Part shown: in pieces, positions 12,124 to 23,477 of the stretch
Numbering within the stretch: position 1 is the stretch's first letter
Layout: every line of letters starts with the position of its first letter
Assembly (NCBI GenBank): GCA_002270565.1
Contig: NQMI01000176.1
Span: 1-64,000 of the forward strand
Origin: Stenocarpella maydis
Lineage: Eukaryota; Ascomycota; Sordariomycetes; Diaporthales; Diaporthaceae
Reading direction: 5' to 3'
DNA length: 64,000 nucleotides
The notes under the pieces: generated by a model
What the model was told of the DNA's origin: nothing
The model's input: only the letters and a program-made list of their open reading frames with translations
Databases searched by the model: none
Translations under genes and position numbers: made by a program

Positions 12124-13098
12124 CGCGCTGGGTTCTTGGGTAGTTTTTGGTTGTCGAAAAGCAGTGCAGCGGGAAGTCGCCCTCAAAATAGAAACCTGGC
12201 TAAGATGTCTCAAAGATCTTTGCATAACACTAGAAACGGAAAGACAAAGATGAGGCTGCGATTGCAGCCAAGGAGGAGGAGATACAAGACGGCCCCGAAG
12301 CTTTGTGGAGGCGAAATTGGGAGGGGGGGGTGTCAGTGATGAGAAAGAGGACAAAACGGGTGTCTGGAAGAGAGAGTTCTGTCCGCATGACAGGCTCTTC
12401 TTAACAATGGCGAGGCTCTCAGTTTTCAAGTGCATGTTGGTGGCGGAGGATATGCACAGCCCGGCTGTGGGTCTGAATAGGCTGCAAAGGTTGACTGCCT
12501 GCTTGGAAGAGCTGTTGGCCGTGAAGGAGGCCTGCCATAGTGGGGCCGGGGCATTTTGCAAATGTGCCTCGCATGCACAATAAGAACTTTGCTGGGCCCT
12601 TGGACAAAAGTTTGTCTAGCATCCGGTCTGAAGTCTGGATGGGATAGTAGAGTCAACCAACTTGAAGCTCCGGGCTCAGCCTTAGACAACCTGAATGTGT
12701 TTCCACTCAAACCTGCCGAACTGAGACTTTATACAGATTTGCACTGTCTGGAGTGCATATGTACGGGAATGGAAGTCTTCAAGATTCAAAGGATTTTTTC
12801 AGAGGTCCCTTATAACCGGAAGGCAGAAGAACCTTCGGCCTAGGCTACTTAGTGAAAGTGTGAAAGAAAACAACGCTTCTCAGAAATAGTCATATTTATT
12901 GACTCTTATATAAACAATGAATCTCAAAGGTTATTCCACCTGAATCTGCGCTCCAGGTGCCCAAGTCCCGGGTCCCAAGTAAATGTCTGCCCAGATCAAA
13001 TGTTGCCGCCCTCTGTGTGTGTGAACGCACAACTCCAAAGCCACCAGTCACAGCCTCGTGTCTCAAAATGGACCGAATAGGAATTCCCAAGCTTGAGC
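12124..13098. other. intergenic, no supported gene
   Basis: An open frame continues upstream of 12123 on the minus strand (to 12561), but its composition (Ser/Pro-rich, unlike the family) suggests untranslated sequence. Nothing else is recognisable. Confidence 0.4.
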
Positions 13099-13674
13099 CT
13101 ACTGCACAAATGTCTTTGAAGAAATCACACCCGATTTCTGCATGACCGCAAAGTTGGGCGCACTGGCCGCCGGGCAGCCGACGCCGGCGCCATTCAGGTT
13201 CTGCAGCGTGACCAGCATAGCCGTCGCCCGCTGCTTGTTGGTCGCCTCGCTCTGGTCGCTCGCGTCATTGTTGAACTTGATCTTGTCTCCCTGCACGCTC
13301 CCAGCGGCGACGTTCTTGTTCAGCGCGGCGAGAAAAGACTCCCGGGAGGGCGGGCAGGAGCAGGGGATGTTGACGACGGCGTTGGTGGCCGCGTTGAAGC
13401 CGTCGCATGACCCTTGCTGCCGCGCATTGGCGTTGACGTTCTGGGCTACTCCGAAGTCTGGGACCAGGCTTGGGTTGATGTTTCCTGATGCTCCGCCGCC
13501 TCCTCCTCCTGTTGTGGAGTTTGATGAGTCTTGGGCAGCATTGTTTGTTGTTCCGCCTCCTGTGCACGTGGAGGGTGAAGAGGCTCCTTTTGTTCTGATG
13601 ACTGGCATTCCCGTTGGGATGGCCATGACTGAGGCGGATGAGATGACAAGGAGAATGGAAATGAAGAACTTCAT
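13099..13674 (-). CDS. small secreted protein, uncharacterised fungal family
   Basis: Single-exon protein of 191 residues. The start at 13674 is followed by a clear signal peptide (MKFFISILLVISSASVMA, then IPTG). Next comes a low-complexity Gly/Ser/Thr/Asn linker with six consecutive Gly at about residues 56-61, then a conserved module: GSCDGFNAATNAVVNIPCSC, PPSRESFLAALNKNVAAG, and near the end ATAMLVTLQNLNGAGVGCPA. Four Cys in that module probably form disulphides. The larger open frame starting at 13914 only adds 80 non-conserved residues before the signal peptide. I recognise the module as a recurrent secreted protein of filamentous fungi with no assigned function. It may be an apoplastic or wall-associated protein. 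Confidence 0.85.
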   Translation of the reverse strand: MKFFISILLVISSASVMAIPTGMPVIRTKGASSPSTCTGGGTTNNAAQDSSNSTTGGGGGGASGNINPSLVPDFGVAQNVNANARQQGSCDGFNAATNAVVNIPCSCPPSRESFLAALNKNVAAGSVQGDKIKFNNDASDQSEATNKQRATAMLVTLQNLNGAGVGCPAASAPNFAVMQKSGVISSKTFVQ

Positions 13675-14904
13675 CGTGAGCGGAGGCAAGGAATTTCTAA
13701 GGTGTGGCAGAAAAAGTCTTTTGGGAGAAGAAATACGGCCCCGCTGCGATGTATTACAAACTTCGATAAAAAAAAGAGAGGTCGTCAAGACCGACAGAGA
13801 AGAGAATATCTGGCTCCTGGCCTCTAGCTGTGGGGATGAAAGTTCAACTGTGGTCCACGGGGTGGGTTGGATGAACACCGCCAACTCTGGCAGATACGGA
13901 GGCTCTCGTGCCATCTTATGAAGCCCTCAACCCAGAACCACGCATATCAGACCAGCTCCATATTCACAAGACAATATTTCTACACCAGACAGAACCAGTA
14001 TCGGACGGTCACACTGATCAAACAGAGTAGGGCCCTGAGACACCTGCAACTTGGCATGGCGCTTACATGAGTCTGGATTCTTTTCGCCTCTGGGAAGCGA
14101 GGAGTCACAAAAGGCATGCACGAGGGTTACCCCTTGCACGCGATGTTTAGTTTCGCCGAGTGGCGAGCACAAACGCTCTCACTCTTGTATGGGGCCATCT
14201 GAGCATTGCGGCCCCCGGTGTGGCGATCTTGAAACAGCACTCAAGGTCCCTGTGAAACTTGTTCCCCCACACCACGCAGCCGCGCCACAGACCCACCCAA
14301 AGATCTGACAATAGGCGCCCCTGCGGGGCTTTGATCTTGATCCAATTGGCTGGAAACATTGTGCAGATGAGGGAAACACTACGGAAACAATCGCGGGGTT
14401 TGTGATGCAGGGGTGCTGAGTCTCGACTCTAATAACCAGTATGCTATCTACTCGGGCAGATTGGCCGGCTGGTGGCTGAGACGAGACAGCAGTCCACCTA
14501 CCGAGTCTGTGGCAGATTTACCCTCCTGCGTGCTGACGCGCGCAGAGGAGTTCATCACTCGGATGCAGACGCCGTGGTTCGGTGCGGCAGCGGCTCCTGA
14601 AACCTTGAGTACCCCAGGTAGTGACAGCAGAAAGAGAACAAGCTCCAATGACTCAATTTCCTCCTAGTGACCTCTGACCGGATGCAAGTAGTCGACATTC
14701 TAGTCAAACCACAATGCCCAAGAGCTCTGAAACATGCAGTGAGTATCGGATATATACAAATTGACCAGGGGGGCATAGCTCCAGTTGAAATTCCGATAGC
14801 GTTAGTCAACATGCTGCATGCAACGCCTTCGTGCCAGAGACCGGATAACATTTCACAGTCCTTAGATTTATGCAGATATTCAATAAGAACAGATTCAAGT
14901 CCGA
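13675..14904. other. intergenic, no supported gene
   Basis: The stretch contains the promoter side of the secreted protein and the 3' side of the next MFS gene. An 84-codon plus-strand ORF at 14413-14667 looks moderately protein-like but has no family features. Confidence 0.4.
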
Positions 14905-17223
14905 TTACAAGTCTTTGAGGGCATATTTCGTCCTCAGCCATTCTCCCTTGGCCACTGCAGCAGTCAAGGTCAGCTATCGCAGTGACAAAAGCGTCTAGAA
15001 TCGAACATTGGGGGAGTAGGCCCTGGCATCGCCGTAGATAGCCGAGTTGGATCTGGGGGTTATTACTTACTGATCCAGAATGGCAGAGGAGCCAGCGCCA
15101 GGGCAATGAAACCCAGGAGGCTGTTGCCCCATCCGTACCCAAGAGCATCGTACATGGACAGTCCAGCCAACGGCAGTACGGCACCTGCTATGGACCGGAT
15201 CACGGTGTTGGCGGCAAGTGAGCTGGCGGCAAACACGGTAAACGTATCGACCAGGTATCTGTTGAACCAGCTGCGGTTAGCAAGGGCCCTGTGGGAGCAG
15301 CGCACACAACATGAAACCATTTTCCATCCTCGGGGCAAGGGGAATGTCTCACAGCTGTACGCTCATAAATATGATTATATTGCCCATACCGATGATTCCA
15401 GTCGCCATGATGGGTACGATCCCTGTGTCATACGTCAGTCAGCTGACATTGGCCCCAAAGCGGTGCGTCTCGGGGATATCCCAAAACGCGACAGTGATGA
15501 ACAGTGAAAGCAGAATAGTGTGCGTACAGTGGACATGATACTGCGCCGTCCAGCCATAGAGGAAGAAGCCACCTGGGAGGAGAAAGGTACCGACTGGCAG
15601 CTGCTTCAGACGATACTCCGGCTTCATCCCCTTCCCCTCCGTTCTTGCCATTTTCTTGATGTATCGATCAGAGGTGGCAGAGAAATACCCCAGTCCAGCC
15701 ATGGACCCAATGCCCATTCCAAGGAAGACAAGTCCCGTGATGCTTGTGCTGAAGTGGTATATGTGCTGGAAGACTTCTGTCATGGACGTAAACAGCAGGT
15801 ATAAGTACCCGTACACCACGGCGAGGTAAGCAGCGAGGATGGCAACAATGGGCGACCTCGTCAGCATCTTCATCGGCCGGACAATGCTGCGGTTGAAAAG
15901 GTCCCGCGGGGACAGCCCGACGTCTAGCTTGGAGCGAAGCAGCTCGTTTCCTGTCTCCTTGCGCAGCCTGACGGTCTTGCGCTGCAGGATTACTGGTGCA
16001 TAGGTCTCACGCATGAGCAGCAACATAAGCACCGTAACGGCTCCGGCTACTATCGCCAAAACCCAGAATACCCAACGCCACCCCTCTGCTTGAGTCAGGA
16101 AGCCGCCAGCGACAGGACCGATAATCGGGCCAAGCAGAGGGCCGATGCTAAAGGCGGCCATGGCGCTGCCTCGCTTCTCCTGCCGGATCATGTCCGCGAT
16201 GGAGCCGCCGCCATTGGTGAGGGGGCTGGCACCGAAGCAACCACAGAAGAACCGGAAGACGACAAGGCTGTTCAGGTCCGGGGCAAGCGCACAGGCGACC
16301 AGGAAGGCGAGGAAGCCCACGTTGCTGACATGGTAAACTATCGACCGCCCGTAAAGCTCGCTCATGGGGGCTAAAAGCATGGTTAGCTAATTTCTACTCT
16401 CCAATCTCATTTTAAAACAATCTCTTGGCAGGAAAGCCCAGGGTGTCAAGTCATACGGATGATTGTCATCGGGTTATAGCTTGTAGACTGTATGATGCGC
16501 CAGGGGCATGCAGGTGGATCCTGAGGACAGATGGCCAAAGGTCTTCAACAAATATATGAAGACTGGTAAGAAGGATGCAAAGAAATACGAACCCATGATT
16601 AATGGCCCAAAGGCGAAACCGAGGACATAAACAGACACGACAAAGGCGGCCAGCAGGTTGCTGTCAGAGCGGAACTCGGCCATGAGTTCAGGAACACCAG
16701 GTGCAAAAATCGAGGACGCGAGCGGCGTGACAAAAGTCAGGAACGAGATAATGGTGCACATGATGACCTTGCGCCAGCTGGGCCAGTTCATGGGGTTCTC
16801 CGGGTCGTCGGGCCCGTCCCACCAGACGACGTTGGGATCGCTCTCGCCTTCGTCGACCACCCGCACATCGCCGGCCTCGTCGGCCTCTGAAGCAACGCCC
16901 TTCTCGAGGTTGCCGGTGCTAGCGCGGTGGGAGGCGTTGCTCCTCCTCTTTGCCAGCGCGAGGCTCGCCTGCTCGGCGATGGATCGCTGCCTCTTCAGCT
17001 CGCCTCGCTCGTCGAGCACGTACCCGACACCCGAGGGGATGTCCGCGTCGTGGCCTTCTGCTATTGCTGCCTCGATCTTCCTCTCGCGGTCCGGGTCGTC
17101 ATGATCCGTGTCCTGGTGCTTCTCATTGTCGGTTTCTGTGGTGTCTGATGTTGTGTGGTGATCTGCCATGGCTGCATCGTGAGAGGCCGAATCACTGTGT
17201 TTTGCAGCAGCCATCGCGTGCAA
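14905..17223 (-). CDS. MFS transporter, DHA1-type (polyamine/multidrug-like)
   Basis: Predicted plasma-membrane porter of 593 residues with a long acidic, His/Asp-rich cytosolic N-terminus of about 150 residues. Exons (minus) are 17223-16593, 16370-15528, 15422-15353, 15258-15071 and 14954-14905; phases agree and the total is 1782 nt. Landmarks are [40 protein letters not shown] across the first junction, [37 protein letters not shown] and [14 protein letters not shown]. Near the end come [20 protein letters not shown], the helix [20 protein letters not shown] and the tail [12 protein letters not shown]. The 70-base and 50-base exons are short. Later in-frame ATGs (for example 17169) are possible starts. 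Substrate unknown. Confidence 0.9.
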
Positions 17224-18975
17224 AAACCCCTACGTTCAGTCTTGATTCTGTTAGCTATGGTGGCGCTTGATCATGCGATTCTATGAAAACGTGAAATACA
17301 CGGCTAAGTCGATGAAGGAATTGCTTGAAGGCTCACGGAATCTTAAATAGATGGTCCGGGCTAAGAAGGCCAAGTCTGCTAAAATGTTGGTCCCCTCCTT
17401 TAGTTTTCCGAGCACTTCCGAAAACTTAATGATGCAGCTGAGTATTTCTGTGCCTTGCAAGGTTCATATGTAACCGTGACTGTTCCCATGGATTGCTCAG
17501 CGCAAACAGTCTCACTGCAGGAAGCTCATGGGCTGACCACAATTGTGGAGAAAAGATGTCACGAAACAAAGCCCGTCTGTCAAATTCCACAGCCCCAACG
17601 GAATTCAGGGACGACTTCGGCGGAAGAATGCGACAACAAGAATCCTTGGCGCGACCGAGCCCAGCTAAGAGCAATGCGAATACGTGCCCAACCAAGAGCA
17701 ATGCGAATACGTGCCGGAGTCACTGCACAACTCGCTGCACAGTTATGGGCTCCGCGCCCGGGCAATTTGAACATTGGGATACACCGAGCGGTTTGCCCGG
17801 TATCTCCGGCCCCGGTAGCTGTCTCGCTGTTTTTGGGGTGTGTCTGCTTATTGTTCAGCCTGAATTGTAAGGTGCCTCGGTATGGACGGCCTTGGCCTGC
17901 TGACCAATAGTCTGGCATTATGAGTCTGATGTCCGAGGTGCGCAGCTGAGGAAGGACCTCAGCCCCGAGTACGTTTTTGATAGTCAACTCTTGCACGGCC
18001 ATGTCTGGCCGAGACGCCACAATATTCTGGCAGCTAGATTTTGATCGCCACGTGGTCATTTGTGAGGCCTCTCTCCTCGCGCGGCTTGCTGCTGGCTGAA
18101 TGCCATTGACCCGTCAAGTGACATGACAGCCAGTGCTGATGTTGAAAGGAGGCTTATCAAACCAGAGCCACACACCAAGAAGAGCATTACTGTTGGCCTG
18201 CACCTGGGCGTACTGTAACATTTAGCATAACAGGAGCACACAGCTGCCCCGGTAGTTACTAGGTTAAGTAAGTGGGCCCGGTGTTTTGTAGGAAGAAATT
18301 GTGCTGGCACTCGGGTGGGGAACCCACCGCCCAACTACGAGAAGTCGAAAATTAGATCCCAGCGGTTCATGAGAAAATTTACAAATTCCCATGTGACAAG
18401 ACCGGGGGAGAGGAGTGCCCAGGGCTAAAAATGGTGAGAATAAATTGGATGCGTTAGACCAAAAGTGTGCAACAACAGGCAGGACTGGAGCTAATATGGA
18501 GACCACTCGGGCAGGAACGGAGGGAAGTGCCGAGGTCAAAGCCCGCTTCCACCCGCCCGGATGGGCTGGCTATATGAGACGGCAGACACCCACCCCATCC
18601 ATCAGGTGCTTTTTGGCACCCCATTTGCCTTTATGTTTCCTTGTGGCCCTAGAAGCCGCCAAGTCCTTCAAATTAAATTCGCTCTTGTACGTCCAGAGAT
18701 GCGAGGTATACATGCCAAATAACACGTGCGGCCGGCGATTTCGTGGACGGAGCAGGATGTCTCCGGAGCCAAGAGGTGGTCACTGAATTCTATTTTTTCT
18801 TTCTTTCCTTTCATTCAATTTCATACGGCCAAAGTCTATCTGATGTATTCCTCATAAAGCATACAGCCTCATACCATGTGCGGCGCGCCATTTGTGCAAC
18901 GCGAAAGGCTGCCTTTTGATCTTACCAAAATCATCCACTGCGAGAGAAAACCCACTCCGAAGGACAGTTGACCCA
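17224..18975. other. intergenic, no supported gene
   Basis: About 1.75 kb lie between the start of the MFS gene and the stop of pyruvate kinase. Only short overlapping ORFs occur. The last 100 or so bases are the likely 3' UTR of pyruvate kinase. Confidence 0.5.
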
Positions 18976-20907
18976 TTAACCCTCGAGCTTGCCGAGACCG
19001 AGGTCCTCGGTGTCGGCCTTGACGATCCGCAAAGTGTTGGTGTTACCCATGCCACCCTTCCATCCCTGAACGACGACAACAGTGTCGTTCTTGGACAGGA
19101 CGTTGAGCTCCTTAGCCTTTGACACAGCCCACTTGATACGGCGGTCGACATCCTCCTGCCAGTTGACCTTGGAGAAGTCGGGCTTCTCCTCAGGGAAGTG
19201 GAAGGGGTACACGCCACGGTACAGGTGAGCATACCGGGAGGCGCTTGCGTTGCGGGTCACCATGAAGATGGGGCACACGGGGCGGTACTTGGAGAGGAGA
19301 CGAGCGGACTCGCCCGAGGTGGAAAGGACGATGATACCACCGGCGTTCAGGTCCAGCGACGCGCGCACGGCAGACATGGCGCAAGACTCGACGACGCTGA
19401 TGGGGCGCTTGATCAGGGAGCAGAGCTCCTCGAAGTGAGAGACGTATGGGATGGTGTTCTCGGCCTTGAGGCAAGCTGTGGGAAACTGTTAGCACCGGAC
19501 TCGTTTATCGACGACACGGCGGTCTTCAAGGGGAGGGGGCAGTGGCAACATACCCTCGCTCATCTCATGAACGGCCTCGCATGGGTAAGAACCCTTGGCG
19601 GTCTCGCCAGACAGCATCACGCAGTCTGCGCCGTCAGTGACGGCATTGCCGACGTCGCTAATCTCAGCACGAGTTGGCCGGGGGTTCTTGATCATGCTCT
19701 CGAGCATCTGGGTGGCGCAGATGACTGGCTTGCCAGCAATGTTGCACATGGCAATCATCTTCTTCTGGGCGGCGAACACCTCGGCGGCAGGGATCTCGAT
19801 ACCCAGGTCACCACGGGCAACCATCACACCATCGGTCTCCTTGAGGATCTCGGCAAAGTTGTTCAGACCTTGTCGGTTCTCGATCTTGGCAATGATCTGG
19901 ATGTGCTTGCCCTCCTCGCCGAGGACCTCCCGGATGGACTTGATGTCCTCACCACGTCGGATGAACGAGGCGAAGACCATGTCAACGTTGTTCTTGACAC
20001 CAAAGCGCAGGTCATTCTTGTCCTTCTCGGAGAGGGCAGGGAGGTCGACGTCGGTGTTGGGCAGGTTGACACCCTTTCTTGAGGAGATGAAGCCGTTGTT
20101 CTTGCATCGGACGCGGATGGTCTTGTCATCGACTATGTCCAGCACCTCAAATGCCAGGATACCATCGTCGACGTAGATGGTACGGCCCTTCTGAATCACC
20201 TTGGTGATGTTCTTGTAGTCAACGTACATGTTCTCCGTGTCACATGCCGTCTTGTACTTCTCGTCGGTTGTGATGTTCAGCTCCTGGCCGGCCGAGATGG
20301 GAAGGTCGGCATCTCCCACTGTGTTTCCGGTTCGGATTTCCTGTTCGTGACATGGTGAGTCTTTCGATCTCTACGATCGGGGTGGTTGTTCACGTACAGG
20401 TCCCTTGGTGTCAAGGGCAATGGCGAGCTGGCGGCCGGGCTGGACCTTCTCGGCAGCGCGAGCATTGTCGATGACGGACTGGTGGTACTCATACTCTCCC
20501 TACAGCGTTATCAGTTACTCGCACACTTCCTACTTTGACCGGCGCCATGAACATACGTGGGAGAAGTTCCTACGGGCAGCGAGTCAGCTCTCTGAATCAC
20601 AAGGGGTGATTGGGACCGGAGCTGAAGCGGGGGCTGGGGCAAGCTTACATTCGGACCACGTTAAGACCCGCATTTCGGAGCTTGTTGAGGACCTCGACGG
20701 AGTTGCTCTTGGGGCCAATCGTGCAGATCTGGTCGTGCGGGCGGGTTGATTAGCTTCAACCATCACATGGCGCACTTTTCCATCATCTTCAGAAAGTCTT
20801 ACGATGGATGTCCGGCGGTAGTTCTTGGCAGGCTGGAAGGCAGTGTCGAGCGAGGCGAGCCAGTCGATTCTGCCACTACCGGCGAGGTGTTCCAGAGCGG
20901 TGGCCAT
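18976..20907 (-). CDS. pkiA: pyruvate kinase
   Basis: Cytosolic glycolytic enzyme (phosphoenolpyruvate + ADP to pyruvate + ATP), 528 residues, normal for fungi. Exons (minus) are 20907-20803, 20728-20649, 20569-20557, 20499-20398, 20340-19554 and 19475-18976; phases agree and the total is 1587 nt. Exon 3 is a 13-base microexon that supplies most of the MNFSH motif. Signatures are [32 protein letters not shown], the active-site [28 protein letters not shown], and [20 protein letters not shown] followed by [14 protein letters not shown]. The K+/Mg2+ and substrate residues within these are present. The C-terminal allosteric domain ends with GLGKLEG. It is divergent from the ATG44 gene at 22487, with about 1.6 kb between the starts. 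Confidence 0.97.
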
Positions 20908-22486
20908 CTTGTGGGTAGGGCTGATAGGATCGAGTTAGGTTCGAGTCTTCTCTTTGGTTGATGTTCTAAGGAATTGCGAGGTAGCAGGAGGAGTAGGAGG
21001 AGGTTGGTGGGAGGAGAAAAGCTGACCTTTTTTTTATTGGTTCGGGATTGCGGGATATTGGGTTGGGTATCTAGGTCGAGAGCTGAGCAGAGGCAGGAAA
21101 CGGAGGTCCGATATGGGTTACTCGTCTGGTGCAGCGAGGCTCTTAAATGTCAGCCTTGTGTCGCAGCTTGTTTATTTGTGCTCGGTGAGGGTCCGAGTGG
21201 GAGAAAAGGAGATGACGACCCAGAAGATGAGAAGGCAGGGAGGACGAGGTGGGTTATGGGCAGCCTCTATATCGGCGAGGAAAAAAGCTGTCTCGGGAAT
21301 GCTACCACCGTCACACCACGCAGCAGGAGGCTGTCGGGGCGTTTGGCGGGGTCCTGGTCCAGGTCCAGGCCTGGCCTGCCTGTCAGCCTGGCCGCACAGG
21401 CCACGGCCCCGCGAGCCTCAACAATCGCAGGAGCCAACCAACGTCATCCACGACTGATTCGGCATTTTCCAGCTCCCCAAGGGAACGCAAGGGGGCATAA
21501 TCAATTAAAAACTGGAGAATCAGCTCACCTTTTGCTGGATTCAGCACGCTACTGGCGAGTGTAGAGTTTGAGGGTGTGAAGAGTTCCGAGAAGGTTTGGT
21601 CCGAGAGCTCAGGCAAGATGGAAGAGGTGAGCTATATAATCAAGCCAGATGCGCTGGGAGACCGATTTTAGAAATCCTGCAATTGCTTGGCTTGTCTCGG
21701 CTGGGGGAGCTGGAAGCTGTTGGAAAAAAAAAAAGCGACGAGCACAGCAGAGAAGGACAAAAAGTCCCTCAACGTTGCTTCCGGTACGGGCCTGGAGCTC
21801 AACATGACCATGCCAATGGGTGTCACCCAAAAATGTCACATCCCAGCACCGAAGCTACTGGAGGTCGCGACCCCTCGTGCCCAAAAGACCTACACTAATA
21901 GTGGGCAAAGCTCCACAGCGCCAATCACCAGGCCTCGATAACCCACGGCCATGCCGGTGATAAGCTGTCCTCGGTCACACTGTCATTATGTAATCCCCGC
22001 CCCGCGGGATGTCTGGCTGTACCAAAGTACCTGCCTAGGTAACCCCCGGACCTGCGCCAGCTTGTGCACGCGGATACGTTGCCGCGGTTTCGGAAGCTGC
22101 CGGGGGTTGCTGCTCGCTTCTCGAGGAGAAGCCTGCCATCTGAACCGCAAGGGTCTCGTGTGCCCCTCCCGGCAACCTCTCTTGCACCTCTTGCACCTTG
22201 GCATACAACGACTCGACCTCGGCGGCATATGAACAGAGCCATCCAGACCTCTGACACTAGCATCCTAACCAGACAGACCTCTTGTCCCGAGTAGAGATAA
22301 CTCCGGCAGAAACACCGAACCCAGGCCCGGGACAGACAGACATACAAACACGCACCACCCTCGACCGCATCCACCTCGTCCTCCCGTCCCAGGCGTATCA
22401 TCCCAAGGCTCGCTCCTCCTCCTTTGCCTCCCCCTGTACCTGAACTGCTCCGAGCAACAAAGGGTCAAGACAGAAGCCACGTCAAG
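20908..22486. promoter_or_regulatory. shared upstream region of pyruvate kinase (minus) and ATG44 (plus)
   Basis: The two genes diverge, so this 1.58 kb must carry both promoters and 5' UTRs. Next to the kinase the coding strand is rich in CT runs (around 20960-21030), common in strongly expressed fungal genes. A CCTAGGTA motif lies at 22034. ORFs of up to 196 codons (20974-21564 plus) and 158 codons (22401-21925 minus) overlap on both strands and look spurious. Confidence 0.5.
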
Positions 22487-23117
22487 ATGGTGGTGGGTCA
22501 CCTTCTTACACCCTCCGATGGGTCTCCACGCACATCCCCCCTCTGCCCAATGGCCGGCCCATCCATGCATCGTCACATGCGCCACGGGTGCTAAATAACA
22601 ACATCTCTCTCCAGCTCCTCGATTTGCTGACTTTGGGACTATGGTCAAAGCTGGGAAGACTCGTCCACTATGGCGTCGATGCCATCCTCAGTAGGTCCTA
22701 CTCATAGCGTGCCCACCTCGTCGCCGTCTTCGTCGCCGTCTTCGTCGCCGTCTTCGTCCTTTGTCGCGATAGATATCAGGCTAACCCCTCCGCCTTCTCC
22801 ACAGTCTCAACCATCCTCGCCGGAATCCGACGCTCGACTGGCCTGACGTGAGTAAAGACCATCCTACCCGCGTACCACCAACTCCGAAGGCAGCCGCAGC
22901 AGCCAAGCTACCGACGGATATGTTCAAGGCGGCAGCAGCGGCTAACTCCCACCCCGTGCTGGGGACCCCTAGGCCTAGTTTCAAGTCCGAGAAGATCGCA
23001 GGTGACAGCAACGAGACTCAGAAGTGGGTGAGCCGGTACCTGGCAGTCGGCGAGACGGCCATGGACTGGGCTGTTGTCACGGCCGGCCAGAGCGGTTGGT
23101 TCGAGCGGAACAGGTAG
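22487..23117 (+). CDS. ATG44: mitofissin (Atg44; DUF1748 family)
   Basis: Small protein of 77 residues, the usual family size. Proposed exons are 22487-22492, 22651-22690, 22805-22847 and 22973-23117; phases agree and the total is 234 nt. Spliced, it reads MVLGRLVHYGVDAILIST, then ILAGIRRSTGLTP, a short linker, and WVSRYLAVGETAMDWAV with AGQSGWFERNR at the end. These are the conserved blocks of DUF1748. In yeasts this family is Atg44, a mitochondrial intermembrane-space protein that binds membrane and is needed for mitochondrial fission in mitophagy. The first coding exon would be only ATGGTG, ending at a GTGGGT donor; its acceptor is an AAG after a CTGAC branch. No ATG lies in frame upstream of the second exon, which supports that start. 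The 5' exon is the least certain part. Confidence 0.85.
22718..22762. repeat. 12-bp minisatellite inside ATG44 intron 2
   Basis: The unit TCGTCGCCGTCT is repeated about three and a half times in tandem within the second intron (22691-22804) of the mitofissin gene. Confidence 0.85.
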
Positions 23118-23477
23118 ATATAAGTGGCCGGCAGCGGCTACGAGAATAATGCACAACGGCTTGGTGGGGCCGTCAAGTCAGCTCAATGACGACCAGGCCT
23201 GTTCTTGGCTGGTCCTGGAGTCCGGGTTTTACAAAGGTTGGCGTCTGGTATTTGTCTTCTTTCACAACAGTTGATGGTACATCTCTACTTGGAAATTTTA
23301 TGGCAGGAAACCATCTACGCTTTCGGGGCTGTGATGAGGTTCATTTAATTGGGTACTCTGCATGATGAATCTAGTGCTATCCACAAGAACCGAGTGATAT
23401 GGGTATATCCGACAAGCCTAATCACGCCGAACGCCTCTGCGGCCCAAACAGCAAACATCATAACCTCACAAGACACA

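Noticed and set aside
19198..20082. 294-codon plus-strand ORF across pyruvate kinase
   Set aside because: Antisense shadow of the kinase coding sequence.
20974..21564. 196-codon ORF upstream of pyruvate kinase
   Set aside because: Lies in the divergent promoter region, low complexity, no family likeness.
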